A stretch of DNA of 64,000 nucleotides from Psychrobacter sp. I-STPA10 (GCF_021012795.1 NZ_VFYU01000012.1:1-64000), one strand, 5' to 3'. Counted from the stretch's first letter, positions 27,750 through 38,424 are shown. The notes: generated from the sequence alone by a model not told the origin. Numbers and translations: made by a program.

Positions 27750-29561
27750 TTACTCCTCAATAGCTAAGTATTCAGATAAATAAATCCCCCAATTTTGACG
27801 AGTCATTTTAAATTTATCCTTTCTACTCTCTAAAGTAGTATCCGCTTCCATTTGACCCCAAGCGGCTAAACTAAGCTTCAATAACTCTTGTTCTGTGTCT
27901 GATGACTGTGCGATGAAGTTCTTGTAAAAATTATGCTCAGTATTAATCTCTATAATTGTAAACCCTTCACTAGAGGTCACATTAAAAAACTGTTCATGAG
28001 GCAAAAAAGTATCCACAAATTTAACGCGCAAATCATTATTCATGGCTTCATCGACAAGGCTAGGTATCTGCTCTGAAGCAATGGTGCCTTTTATCGCAAG
28101 TTCATTGAAACTCTCTTCTACCGTCTCTCTTGTAGGCTTTGGTGGTTGTTCATAACCAAGCTTTTCAGTACTTTTTTCTTGACGTTCAGTAGCTCTGATA
28201 TTAATAGGATCAATTACCCTATTTTGTGAGCTGTCTGTTATACCTGTTCCCTGTAAATTTAAGTTTTTTACTTTTTCAAATGCACACGTAAAATAACTAT
28301 TAATGAAATTAAGACATTTTATAAGCTGGGTATCCTCTGATGTGGTATTGTTATCTTTTAATAATTCAACAGCTTCATCTTTAGTATCTACACCTAGCCT
28401 TCTAAGAACATCTGCATCACTCATCTCAACAGGCTTTATTTTATTAGCAGATTGTTTATTATTAGTCACACCAAAAAACTCATCAAGAATGGGATCAAAT
28501 TCGATTTCAACGCCGATCCAACGATCTCTACGTTTGTCATCAAATAACTTATAGTTTTCGATAAGATCTAATTCACGACCAGCACGCATGATTGATAGAC
28601 CAATATTATTTTTTAAACTTTTACCTATCGTTGTAGAGCCAACGTATGAAGTGGTAGTTTTTCTTAATGAGGCTAATAGGTCTTCTGAAACTATGGATGA
28701 GCGAATCGTTACTGTGCCAATATTTCCATTATCTAATACAACTTCAATACTTTTTTCATCGACGAGTGTAAAGGCAGGTTTATCGATTAAGTCTACTGGG
28801 TAGTCTTTGATTTTCTTTAAAGTGGTATTTTTTATTAATTGCAACGGGTCATTGGCAATAAATGGAATATCATCAACTTTTTCATAATCCGCTCCAAATA
28901 AGGTACTTTCGGGCAAAATATATGACTTAAAAATAACCCGTACTGAACCTGTACTTATCATCCGACGATACATCCTACCAATAATATCTTCAGTATTCCT
29001 AAGTAAAGCTGTGGATGTTTTCCAATGAAGTCTGTCTAGATTATCCCAAACCACAGCAGTACCCGAAGCTGGTATAACACCTTCAAATACACTAGCAATC
29101 TCTTTTGGTAAGGCAGTTTGTATAGGGATAGGTATATATTCTTGCTTATGATGTTTGATTTGATCAATATCTAAAACGGTAAAGTAAGGCTGTTGACCAT
29201 CTTGCCAGCTATATACGGTTGTATGTTTACATTGTGAAATACTTGAATTGGGCAAACCCATACCAAACTTACCCATTCCTTTAATATCTTTTCGATTTTC
29301 AGATGCCCCAAACTCCAAAGCAGCGTGTAGCAGCTCTGGTGACATACCTGAACCATTGTCTATAATCGCTATTTTATCTATTTGATTGCGTCCTGCCGTT
29401 TCTTTTTCAAAAACAGCTAAGTAAACATCCGTTGCTTCTGCTTGAATGCTATTATCAATGAGTTCTGCAAGTGCATAAGCTGTATTCTTATAGCCATTGT
29501 CTCTCATTGATTCAATAACAACCGAAGGGCTAATAAATAATTTTTCATTATCATGTATCAT
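27750..29561 (-). CDS. GHKL (Hsp90/MORC-like) ATPase
   Basis: A 603-residue protein with an N-terminal GHKL ATPase fold. The N box is AELIDNSIQA (about 32-41), the G1 box is IDNGSGM (67-73) and the G2 box is KGMGKFGMGLP (94-104). The remainder has an S5-like transducer region and a helical C terminus of unknown role. GHKL ATPases of the MORC/Hsp90 type act as ATP-gated clamps and occur in several anti-phage systems. It starts 11 bases after the stop of the 1748-aa HerA-like gene and is the last gene of that operon. The partner function is inferred from the operon. It is not a histidine kinase, as no phospho-acceptor domain is visible. Confidence 0.85.
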   Translation of the reverse strand: MIHDNEKLFISPSVVIESMRDNGYKNTAYALAELIDNSIQAEATDVYLAVFEKETAGRNQIDKIAIIDNGSGMSPELLHAALEFGASENRKDIKGMGKFGMGLPNSSISQCKHTTVYSWQDGQQPYFTVLDIDQIKHHKQEYIPIPIQTALPKEIASVFEGVIPASGTAVVWDNLDRLHWKTSTALLRNTEDIIGRMYRRMISTGSVRVIFKSYILPESTLFGADYEKVDDIPFIANDPLQLIKNTTLKKIKDYPVDLIDKPAFTLVDEKSIEVVLDNGNIGTVTIRSSIVSEDLLASLRKTTTSYVGSTTIGKSLKNNIGLSIMRAGRELDLIENYKLFDDKRRDRWIGVEIEFDPILDEFFGVTNNKQSANKIKPVEMSDADVLRRLGVDTKDEAVELLKDNNTTSEDTQLIKCLNFINSYFTCAFEKVKNLNLQGTGITDSSQNRVIDPINIRATERQEKSTEKLGYEQPPKPTRETVEESFNELAIKGTIASEQIPSLVDEAMNNDLRVKFVDTFLPHEQFFNVTSSEGFTIIEINTEHNFYKNFIAQSSDTEQELLKLSLAAWGQMEADTTLESRKDKFKMTRQNWGIYLSEYLAIEE

Positions 29562-29572
29562 ACTAATTTCCT

Positions 29573-32500
29573 TTAATTATTGTGGGTCAAACCACGTTGT
29601 TCTAATGCCGTAATATCCAGTTTTTTAACGACTTCTGTAAATTGCCCTCGATTATTTTCTATAGAGCCAATAAAAAAACATTGTCCCTTTTTTAAGCTAT
29701 TAAGTTCGGTAATCCAATCATTTTTAGTAAGTCCATTTTGTACTTTTGCTAGTAAATCAGCAAAGCTGTCTACTTCGGTGGTAGCAGGTTTAAAAAATAA
29801 TTTTGTAGAGGCTTGAAACAGTCTACTTTTTTGTTCTTTATCAAAGTTACTGATCGTTTGAGTTGCTAAAATCAAACTCACACCAAACTTACGTCCCTCT
29901 CTTAAAAGTTTATCAATTGTAGAGTTAGGCTTATGATCTAAATTTTGCATTTCATCAAGTACGATAGAAATGGGATGATGTTTACTGCCATTTTTTTGTA
30001 CATACGCCCATAAATCCCAAAGGATAAACTCTGTGATAATTCGTTGTAAGTCTTTATCAATACGGGTAAGCTGAATGACTTGCACAGGATGCTTTTGCCG
30101 TGTGGCACTCTCATATAAGTTATCGGTTGAGTTAGAGTCAAAACAATGGCGTCTGACTAAGGTTCTAATTTTTGTTGCAACCGATACCGCTCGATTATCT
30201 GCATCGCTTTCAAGATCCTCAAGAAACTGCTGTAAACTATAATCTGGATGATTGTCTATCCCCTCTTCCAATACTTTATCAATAATCGCAACCTGCTGTT
30301 CACCAAATTGGTAAACAGAATTTAAAATGCCTCTGACTCTATTGGCAATATCTATCGGTCTATCTGATACATAATTATCTGGCGATATCTCTGAGCTATA
30401 TTGCTTAAATGGGTTGATAGGTAGTGGCTTTTGAATCACAAAATATTCTTCAGGTTGACAAACTTGCTGATACACCGCTTCAGACTGATGCGTTAGAAAA
30501 CCATCAGTATAATCGATAATAAAAGAAGATATACCAGCAGTAGCCAATTCGGCTAACAAACACTGAATAGCATACGTTTTCCCAGATCCAGATGCTCCAA
30601 AAATCAATAGATGACGATTGGCCAATCCTTTATGATGATATTCCCAATGTACTGCTATCTGCTCTTTACCCACGGTGCCAATCATAATTTTTTTATCTAA
30701 GTTAGCGATAGACTCTGTCTCAGTAGTAGGCTCTTCTTCAAGATGGGCTAATGTTGTTGGTTGTTGTGTCTGCTGAGGCAATATCGGCTGATCTGACTGG
30801 TTAACTAAAGGCTCAGGTATTATTGATGGTGACGTTAAATTGACACTGCTCTTTGGTGTCTCATTGGTTTGGACCTTTATTTGAGGATTATCTATTGTTG
30901 TTGATTCATTTTTATCAGTGGCTATAGTAGTTGGTGGGGTTATTATAGGCTCTGGTATATCAATAAGTTCTGCCTGATTCAATAAAATCTTCTCAAAGCT
31001 TTTTTCTGAAAATTGCCAAATTCGATAATGTTTTGCCTCTGACCCGAGTGTATTATATTCATCAGTATAAGCTTTATGAATGATCGTATTATCTACACTA
31101 TTATCCTCCGTATGGCAAATAACAATGCTTGATGTCCAATGTATCTCAAAGTCCCCTTCACTTAGATGCTCAAGGGCAATAGTTAATATTTGTGCCTGAT
31201 TTTGATTGACGCATGAACGAAGTACTAAAGCACGATGAAGCTGCCCCCACCAATACCGCTGATTATAACCTTGACTATGGTTACTACTCTTTGGGACAAA
31301 AATTTGACTTAAGTGACGCAGGCTCGTTTCAGTTTGTAATTCAGCCTTACTCATCAATTCAGAATAACCAACTTTTGCCTCCACAATATGAGCCATTAAT
31401 ATGGGTTTATGTTGCTCGTTTACAGTTAAAGATAGCTGTAGTAGATCCGCTCTATTTGCAATATCTTGTGATTTAAACCAATGCTGGCACGAATCTAGAG
31501 GAATCCACTGACTTAATAAGCTATTTTCTGGTGGTGTTATGGTTTTTATAACGAGTGCATATCCATATAAATTTCTAATTTCTTCATTATCACCTAAAAC
31601 TGCCTTAATATTAGCCACTCCAGAAAGAGATTCATTCAGAGCTAAGATTTCATCGACTAATTGAGGCAATGTTTCTTTACCTAGATAGTGCATGATGCCC
31701 GATAAGTGATTAAGCACACTATTTTTTAGCTTTTGCGGCGCATGATGAGCTGTTGACAAGGTTACATTTAGTTCACCATAGTGACCATAACCTGAACTAA
31801 AACTGATTACTTTATGTTTATCATTATCACCTTTTTTTAATAAGTTATAATCAAAATACTCATCAATATTAACCACCCATTGCGATAGCTGATGCAAAGT
31901 CTCAATAATATTAATATCTTCTTGCCCATAATCCATCTTTGACACCACAAAATACTGCTCCTCATTACCACGGTTTGAGACTTCTAGATTTGCAGTTAAG
32001 TTGGCGTGCTTAGATTGAATATTAATTTGCCGTTGGCTTAGACGTAATTCACGTAAGTTATCTTGTTGCTCAATAATAAGTTTGGGGTAATAAATAATTG
32101 GAAAAATTAAGTTGTTATCATCAGATTGCAATTCTATCGCTGGTGCAGGATCCGTCTTTCCATGAGTCTTAGAGCTTAAAAAATTAAAATTAAAAGCAAT
32201 GTCAAAACGACCAAGCTTAGTTTGCTTTTGTGTGTCTAATCCTGTATTAGGAGCAAGCTCCCCATCAATCTTTTTAGCATCAGCAATAAAATGGCTGATT
32301 TTTAATTGTAAAATCTTATCTTTTTTAGTAAAGCCATCGGTAAGATCCCCTTGCCACTGCTTAAGGGTATTTACCGCACTGAGTTTGGATAGACCCACAG
32401 TATATACACAGATATGTAAAGCGTAATGTGTACAGTTTTTATCCTTTATTAGTGAGTCTTGACAATATTTTGTCAGCCCAGTTAGCAGTGATGATAAGTT

Positions 32501-34819
32501 GGTCACATTGATTGCTAAGATACGTAAGCCATCTTTGGCATGGTCATAGACTTTTTGGTAATCATTAAGCGTGTTATATACAATGGTCTTTTCTGGTGCC
32601 ACAGCATAAATCTCTTGGGTATCTTCTTCTTCATCTGTTTCTTGCAGTAAAGCTTGCACAGCCAAGTCAATATTTTCATCAAGTGGTTTGCCAATATAAT
32701 GTAGCCAACCAAAAGCCTTTGTATGGGTGCTAATACCCTGCTTTTGCTTAAGAGCAAGCACTGGACTTTCAATTTCAGACTGAACAAAGATGTCATCAAG
32801 CCCATTTTTATGAAAGTTATAATTGGATTTGTTATAAGTGTCAGAAACAGCAAAGATAATAAAATCAATCTGTGCTGCAATTAATTCAAAAACGGCCGGA
32901 TGATATCCATTTAGTAAGATACTCTCTACAGTATCTAAGCTACTATGCCCTGTATGCTCCGCCATAAAAAAGGCGTAATAAAACCTATTTTGGATATCTT
33001 TGATAATATACGCATCAGAGCTACTAATAAGATCAAAGGCAGCACTATAAGCGTCTAATAGATTATGGGCTTGTTTTCTAGCAACGTACAAGCCTTCATG
33101 AACCACACAAACTAATAAAGAGCGATAAGCGTCACTTAGCTGCTGCAATACAGACTTAATGTCTTGATTGTCCCCAAAATCATAGTTTGCAAAAATATCA
33201 GCAATTTCGATATCATTTAATCCAAGCCCAAGTAGTCGGCACGCTTCTTCCTGATTAGAAGCATGATAGATTGCTTGGTAAATTTGCTTTGGCATATATA
33301 AGATAGGTAATAAACACTTTGGAGAATCTAAAAGCTTTTGTAGTAAAGTTTTTGCAAGCTGCACATGTAGCCGTTCAGTTTGAAACTCAGATAACTTCCA
33401 TTTAAAAGGGAAAGTCTCAGTGGTTTCACCAAATATTTTTACTTCAAATACCACATGTGGATTAGAGGTTGCAGAGCGGTAAGTGGTACTCTCATTGACT
33501 GGTAGAAATACCAAATCATAATCTGCAATAGCATCGTTTAAGTCATTAAAATAATCCTCAATACCTCCTAAAACTCCATGTAATACGGACCTTGCTAACA
33601 CATCCTTTTGTTGATCATTGTTTTGCGCATCTTTATTACTAAAGTCATGCTGGAAGTGCTTAACACTAATACAAATTTCTGCCATGCTACTTAACAAAGA
33701 TTCATTGCCATATTTATTAATTGCCTGGTTTAAACCTTTGCAAATGGCTTCAAAGCTAGCACAATTGTAAACAGGTATACTAGCACGAGACGTTGTCTCT
33801 TCTTTATCTTCCTTTAGCTTGAGCGCTTTTAATACAGGCAAAATATCAATGTCAATCAGCTTATCTTTAGAGGTATTATCAGCATTCAAAATAAAATTTT
33901 CGATATCTATCAGATAGTCATCAATGGTTATCAAATTATCTGACATATCCAAAATTTTAGTTTCAGGGTAATCTGTCAAATATTTTTTGATCTTATTTAG
34001 GTCTTTAGTTTTGCGATTACCCTGATTATATAGACGATGAGAGATAAACTGATGCGCACTTTTTAAATACTGTCGCCCTTTTGCACCCTTAAAGCTTTTG
34101 ATATCATCATTAGTATCAATGCGTAAATAGGGTATGCCTAGGTCTGTTAAACTTGTAAACAAACTAATCAGTAACCCATCATAATCTTTGGTATATTTAT
34201 TATCTGTTTTATAATTTACTAGCCATTTTTCAAGTAGCATTGCTTTTTGGCTAAGTGTTAATGGGACAAGATTTGCAATAATTGTTAAATAGTCATTGAG
34301 CTCATCAATTTGCTTTTCCCCTAAAATCAACCCCTCATCAGATGCAATTTTTGTTAACCAATCTTGATAGCTATTTCCTAGTGAGTGCCACACTTTATTG
34401 TCTTTACAAACAAAAAAATCTGCCAGACCACCTTTGTCGGTTGTATGGTCTAAACCCACCAATAGAATCAAAAGCTTTTGTACACCTTCATCGACAGCAG
34501 TTTTATTACGATACCAAGTCAGCTTATCTTCTTCATCTAACCACAAATGTTCTCTTAGTTGATTAACGGCGTGTTTTTCATCACTATTTAGATTCAAAGT
34601 ATCCCAATGTTGCACCAAACCATGTGCCACTCGCATATATGACCTGCATTGACTGACCAGATTTGTCGCTGTCAACTGCTCAAAAATTGCCAGTACATGA
34701 GTAGGCATCAAACTTTGGGTTATGATTCTAATTTCATTGGTATCAATAAATGATTTATCAATAATACTTTGTAAATAGTCGCTATAGGCTGATATAAATA
34801 AATCGTTTGCAATGTTCAT
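29573..34819 (-). CDS. dptH: DptH-like HerA/FtsK-type ATPase of a phosphorothioate-type restriction module
   Basis: A very large protein of 1748 residues. The first ~1290 residues are mixed and unrecognised. A Thr/Pro/Gln-rich linker (about 1290-1370) leads to a HerA/FtsK-like motor with Walker A GASGSGKT (about 1407-1414), a strand ending IIDYTDGF, Walker B IVLDEMQNLD (about 1620) and the sensor LILATQTISNF. Size, architecture and position after two smaller genes match DptH, the third protein of DndFGH/DptFGH restriction. The genes that make the phosphorothioate mark are not in the window. The start has an AGAG site. If not DptH, it is still a HerA-family defence motor. Confidence 0.65.
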   Translation of the reverse strand: MNIANDLFISAYSDYLQSIIDKSFIDTNEIRIITQSLMPTHVLAIFEQLTATNLVSQCRSYMRVAHGLVQHWDTLNLNSDEKHAVNQLREHLWLDEEDKLTWYRNKTAVDEGVQKLLILLVGLDHTTDKGGLADFFVCKDNKVWHSLGNSYQDWLTKIASDEGLILGEKQIDELNDYLTIIANLVPLTLSQKAMLLEKWLVNYKTDNKYTKDYDGLLISLFTSLTDLGIPYLRIDTNDDIKSFKGAKGRQYLKSAHQFISHRLYNQGNRKTKDLNKIKKYLTDYPETKILDMSDNLITIDDYLIDIENFILNADNTSKDKLIDIDILPVLKALKLKEDKEETTSRASIPVYNCASFEAICKGLNQAINKYGNESLLSSMAEICISVKHFQHDFSNKDAQNNDQQKDVLARSVLHGVLGGIEDYFNDLNDAIADYDLVFLPVNESTTYRSATSNPHVVFEVKIFGETTETFPFKWKLSEFQTERLHVQLAKTLLQKLLDSPKCLLPILYMPKQIYQAIYHASNQEEACRLLGLGLNDIEIADIFANYDFGDNQDIKSVLQQLSDAYRSLLVCVVHEGLYVARKQAHNLLDAYSAAFDLISSSDAYIIKDIQNRFYYAFFMAEHTGHSSLDTVESILLNGYHPAVFELIAAQIDFIIFAVSDTYNKSNYNFHKNGLDDIFVQSEIESPVLALKQKQGISTHTKAFGWLHYIGKPLDENIDLAVQALLQETDEEEDTQEIYAVAPEKTIVYNTLNDYQKVYDHAKDGLRILAINVTNLSSLLTGLTKYCQDSLIKDKNCTHYALHICVYTVGLSKLSAVNTLKQWQGDLTDGFTKKDKILQLKISHFIADAKKIDGELAPNTGLDTQKQTKLGRFDIAFNFNFLSSKTHGKTDPAPAIELQSDDNNLIFPIIYYPKLIIEQQDNLRELRLSQRQINIQSKHANLTANLEVSNRGNEEQYFVVSKMDYGQEDINIIETLHQLSQWVVNIDEYFDYNLLKKGDNDKHKVISFSSGYGHYGELNVTLSTAHHAPQKLKNSVLNHLSGIMHYLGKETLPQLVDEILALNESLSGVANIKAVLGDNEEIRNLYGYALVIKTITPPENSLLSQWIPLDSCQHWFKSQDIANRADLLQLSLTVNEQHKPILMAHIVEAKVGYSELMSKAELQTETSLRHLSQIFVPKSSNHSQGYNQRYWWGQLHRALVLRSCVNQNQAQILTIALEHLSEGDFEIHWTSSIVICHTEDNSVDNTIIHKAYTDEYNTLGSEAKHYRIWQFSEKSFEKILLNQAELIDIPEPIITPPTTIATDKNESTTIDNPQIKVQTNETPKSSVNLTSPSIIPEPLVNQSDQPILPQQTQQPTTLAHLEEEPTTETESIANLDKKIMIGTVGKEQIAVHWEYHHKGLANRHLLIFGASGSGKTYAIQCLLAELATAGISSFIIDYTDGFLTHQSEAVYQQVCQPEEYFVIQKPLPINPFKQYSSEISPDNYVSDRPIDIANRVRGILNSVYQFGEQQVAIIDKVLEEGIDNHPDYSLQQFLEDLESDADNRAVSVATKIRTLVRRHCFDSNSTDNLYESATRQKHPVQVIQLTRIDKDLQRIITEFILWDLWAYVQKNGSKHHPISIVLDEMQNLDHKPNSTIDKLLREGRKFGVSLILATQTISNFDKEQKSRLFQASTKLFFKPATTEVDSFADLLAKVQNGLTKNDWITELNSLKKGQCFFIGSIENNRGQFTEVVKKLDITALEQRGLTHNN

Positions 34820-34925
34820 GTTTGACTCTTTTAAATTTTTTATAATTACATCATGCTATTAAGTCGCTATCTTATTAAGATAAGTAATATAGGATGAAGA
34901 TACATTTATTGCGCGTATTACACAT

Positions 34926-36512
34926 TTAGGGATTTTGAACAATTGAAATCGCATCTGATAACTCTATTAATAACCCAGACTGCTTTAATCCTTCCTCTAC
35001 CCAGCTTACATCAACATTCATGACTGAGTCATCATCACGTTCAAGTTGCCAAGCAATGGCTTCTTGAAGTTGTTGACCTTCTATAGCAATACCAAAATGA
35101 GTATAAATTCTACTTAGAAAGTCATTTAGCTTTATTCTTGTGCCATTTTTTATTAATGTATACACAAATAAACGTATCAAACTAGGCGTCAACACAAATC
35201 GTTGCCCTGAACCTTTTTGAGGTATGACCAAACCAATATTCTTTGATTGACGTCTAAAAACATTGCAACTATGCTTATCAACCTTTGCATAATCCGATTG
35301 CTTTAAGCCATTTGCTTTACCGACAAAACGCATGACCCGATAAATAATTTCTTCTGATTTACTAAAAGAGGCTTCTGCAAGCTTTCTAATATCATTTTTA
35401 GTTGTTGCATTCGGATTACATACTATCCAACTATAGTTAGCATGATAATTAGTGGTTTTATGACTATTAGTATTAGCATTAATATCGATCTGAACAGAAC
35501 GAGCCATGATAGAGCGTAATACTTGTAGTACACACAACTGTTGCAATAATTCAATTTTTTCAAGTTTACTAATTTTAGAATTGAGCAAACTGAGCATTTC
35601 ATTTGCAAATAAAAATCCTTCGACAACATAGCTTTTTGGTATGCTTGCTAACTTTGCTGAACGTATATCGCTATCTTCACTACTAATATCATAACGACTT
35701 AAAGTAGTCTCTATAAACTCACAAACCTCTTCTAATTGTTGGGTTTCATCCTGTAATAACTTTTGTAATGAACTCTCAAGCTTCTGTTTTAAATTTGCTA
35801 AATTAAACTCTAGATGTTGATAAGAAGGGTTATGACAAATGCCTGCTAATGCTGATTGAATAAGACTGTCTTCGGTAAATAAAAAGGCAATTTGTAAAAA
35901 TAATACTTCTCCGCCCCGAGCCATAAAGTTATGACGATCAACGTCAAACTTATCAGTACTTTTTTCCCAACTAGCATATTCTTCAGATGAGTGTGACCAA
36001 GTGACTTCTCGACCAAGAAAGCTTGGTGTAATCGGCATAAAACCGTAAGTACACCAAGTTCTATTATTAGCCACACCCACAAAGCCAGATAAGAGCGTCT
36101 GTAATGTCTGTACTAAATTGTGTTTTTCTGACTCTGATAATCCTCGTTGAGTGTGCATACCTAACTCATCTAAGGCATCTAAGAACGCTTTTTGGTGTAT
36201 GGGATGACGGGTTTCTAATTTAGATTGACTAAAAAAACTAAAAAACTTTAATGGCAGGCGAGATTTTGGAAAATAATACTGAGTTTCTTCTGATAGACAA
36301 AATGAATGATCAGTAGCATTATTTTTTAGTGCTTCTGCATTTTGTTTTGTCTCACTTTTTTTTGAATGAAATAACAATAAAAATTCTGCAAGATATTCTA
36401 TTGGCGTTTGGTCAGCTAAAAACCGTCTACCATAAACCTGAATAGCCACATTGGATTTTTCTTTTGTTATATAATTGGCTCTTGGAAACTGCACTGCATT
36501 AATGTCAGTCAT
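34926..36512 (-). CDS. DptG-like protein of the same restriction module
   Basis: A 528-residue protein without signal peptide, membrane segment or recognised catalytic motif. It is mostly helical with many Leu/Gln/Glu-rich segments (LLQQLCVLQVLRSIMARSVQ) and a C-terminal winged-helix-looking stretch. I assign it as DptG-like only from its place between a DptF-like ATPase and a DptH-like motor and from its length. GAAGG lies seven bases upstream of the ATG, and the upstream gene ends two bases before it, so they are coupled. Its role is probably structural within the complex. Confidence 0.5.
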   Translation of the reverse strand: MTDINAVQFPRANYITKEKSNVAIQVYGRRFLADQTPIEYLAEFLLLFHSKKSETKQNAEALKNNATDHSFCLSEETQYYFPKSRLPLKFFSFFSQSKLETRHPIHQKAFLDALDELGMHTQRGLSESEKHNLVQTLQTLLSGFVGVANNRTWCTYGFMPITPSFLGREVTWSHSSEEYASWEKSTDKFDVDRHNFMARGGEVLFLQIAFLFTEDSLIQSALAGICHNPSYQHLEFNLANLKQKLESSLQKLLQDETQQLEEVCEFIETTLSRYDISSEDSDIRSAKLASIPKSYVVEGFLFANEMLSLLNSKISKLEKIELLQQLCVLQVLRSIMARSVQIDINANTNSHKTTNYHANYSWIVCNPNATTKNDIRKLAEASFSKSEEIIYRVMRFVGKANGLKQSDYAKVDKHSCNVFRRQSKNIGLVIPQKGSGQRFVLTPSLIRLFVYTLIKNGTRIKLNDFLSRIYTHFGIAIEGQQLQEAIAWQLERDDDSVMNVDVSWVEEGLKQSGLLIELSDAISIVQNP

Positions 36513-36514
36513 AG

Positions 36515-38242
36515 CTAACCTTCTACTTTTAATATCATCTTGTCACTGTCATTTTTTTCGAAATAAATTTCTGATTTTTTCAAATCACCATTTGCTTGAA
36601 TCCTCACTAAGGTGATTTCCTCATTATCGACATCTTGTTCACTTTCAATAAGACTGAGCTTAAATCTTTCTAGTTGGGTTTTATAAATTGGATTTAAAGA
36701 TTCGCTAATATCACCACTGACAATATTTTCAATGTAATCAAGCAACGGTAAGCTTAAATCTAGACGTATATTTTTATTGGATTTTAAATATAAAAAAGGC
36801 AGTTTCTTTTGGTTATCATAATCAACACGCAATGCAGACTTAGGAATACTACATATCATCAGTTGGGCAATTTGGAAAATCGATGAATCAGAACGTTTTA
36901 GGGTAATATTAATATATTTAGGGTCTTCTGAGCCTGAATAAAATAAGTTCAATGCTTTGTCACACGCTCTTTTAAGATGCTTCTTTTCCGCATTAAAGCT
37001 TGAAGGATCTAATTGCCATTTATTAAATTTATGAATACTCGATGAGCCAAGAAATAAAGACTTAGCACTCTCAAATCCCTGAGTATTTATACCATAGATA
37101 AATAATATTCTACGCAATAAGGTTTTTTCTTTATGAAACTCGCTTAAGTTATCCTTATCTATATAGCTGTATATAATCCCTTTTAATGGCTCTGACACAC
37201 AGGCAAAGTTTTCTTTATCGGCAATTAAATTTTCAATCTCTAAGCTAGTGTAACCGCCAGCATGAATTTTAGATATTAGACTCATCACCTTAGTATCTTT
37301 GGCTTCGTGCCAAATTTCATCACCAATATAACCAAAAAAAGTATCACTAAATAATAAAGGACGATCAGGCTGTGCTTTACCCAATAAACTATTATCCACC
37401 TCAGATAGGTTTTTACCTGCCGTTATAGAAGCACTAAGATGTGCTAACATTTGGCGTAATGTCATTCTCTTTTCGTAGTTAAGTAGATATAAATAAGTTA
37501 AACGAATGCTCTCTTCGACTTGCTCGTAATTATGTTTGATAGTAAGGTAGTTGAGGGTAATAGGATCATTAGGATAGGATTTAATTATTTTATCCCATTC
37601 AGAATGACCAATAATTTTCTTAAAAATCTTGATAGCGATATCAATATTGTCTAGTTTAGCAATATTAACAATATATAAATCTTTCCCATTAGCACTGGGC
37701 AATTTCAAGTTACTCAAATCATAATCTTGAGCAATATCCGTATCTAAATATCCCAAAATTTTTGATTCAATCTCATGTTCTTGAAAGTCAGCACTCCAGT
37801 TAGTATCTTTTAAAGCATCAGCAATTGAGGTCAGTAAAGGACCTGTATTACTCACAATAACCCAATTACCAGTTGATCCAAATGCTTTATCTAGCCATTG
37901 CTTCCTATCTTCTAAACTTAGCTCACTCATATCTTTGAGCACATGAAGATCATGTGTTTCAAGATATTCATATTTTTTAAATTGGTAATTTTGTGAATAG
38001 CGACCCTCACCTAACTCACGTAGTAACTCAAAGGCTATTGTAGACTTACCATCGCCTGCATGTCCTGTCAGGATAATAATAGTATTATTATTAGCACCAA
38101 TCAGTGTCTGCAACGACGCCACTATAGGAAAGGGATGATATATATCTTTAAAATAGGCAGAATTAATTTGAGACTCAGCTAAGGTATTTGTACCTGATGC
38201 ATTAATATTATGTAATGAGTTAATATAATTGATGAGTTGCAT
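36515..38242 (-). CDS. dptF: DptF-like P-loop ATPase of the same restriction module
   Basis: A protein of about 575 residues with an N-terminal P-loop GHAGDGKS (residues 60-67 from the ATG) in the context IIILTGHAGDGKSTIAFELL. This G-(H/N)-x-G-D-G-K-S form is what I recall for the DptF family. The rest is helical with no nuclease motif. The open frame begins with a GTG at 38251 (MTIMQL); the ATG at 38242 gives MQLINYI, and I chose it, although neither has a good ribosome binding site. It is the first gene of the four-gene operon. The promoter region overlaps a MITE-like repeat at 38281-38424. Confidence 0.6.
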   Translation of the reverse strand: MQLINYINSLHNINASGTNTLAESQINSAYFKDIYHPFPIVASLQTLIGANNNTIIILTGHAGDGKSTIAFELLRELGEGRYSQNYQFKKYEYLETHDLHVLKDMSELSLEDRKQWLDKAFGSTGNWVIVSNTGPLLTSIADALKDTNWSADFQEHEIESKILGYLDTDIAQDYDLSNLKLPSANGKDLYIVNIAKLDNIDIAIKIFKKIIGHSEWDKIIKSYPNDPITLNYLTIKHNYEQVEESIRLTYLYLLNYEKRMTLRQMLAHLSASITAGKNLSEVDNSLLGKAQPDRPLLFSDTFFGYIGDEIWHEAKDTKVMSLISKIHAGGYTSLEIENLIADKENFACVSEPLKGIIYSYIDKDNLSEFHKEKTLLRRILFIYGINTQGFESAKSLFLGSSSIHKFNKWQLDPSSFNAEKKHLKRACDKALNLFYSGSEDPKYINITLKRSDSSIFQIAQLMICSIPKSALRVDYDNQKKLPFLYLKSNKNIRLDLSLPLLDYIENIVSGDISESLNPIYKTQLERFKLSLIESEQDVDNEEITLVRIQANGDLKKSEIYFEKNDSDKMILKVEG

Positions 38243-38280
38243 AATGGTCACTTTTTTTAAAAAATTATCTTAATATTAAT

Positions 38281-38424
38281 CGGACTTACGCAGTTTTCTA
38301 GATTAATCAGCGACTGGTAATCATTACTTTTTATCAAAGCAGCTGGCTGTATATAGTTTCAAAGGCTCAACATAATTCCCAACCTCTTTATAAGTCAAAT
38401 ATCATATTTTTGTGTAAGTCGGGG
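38281..38424. repeat. MITE-like dispersed repeat GGACTTACGCA, copy 2
   Basis: The left end CGGACTTACGCAGTTTT (38281 onward) is matched by an inverted right end, whose reverse complement reads CCGACTTACACAAAAAT (ending near 38423). This is a ~143-bp element with terminal inverted repeats and no coding capacity. The left ~95 bases resemble 14551-14645 in the same orientation, and a 24-base piece resembles 42087-42110 inverted. It lies just upstream of the DptF-like gene and may supply its promoter. Confidence 0.6.

Noticed and set aside
36515..38251. BREX or DISARM assignment for the 27.7-38.2 kb operon
   Set aside because: No PglZ, BrxL, PglX or DrmA/DrmB-type proteins are present; order and sizes fit DptF-G-H better.
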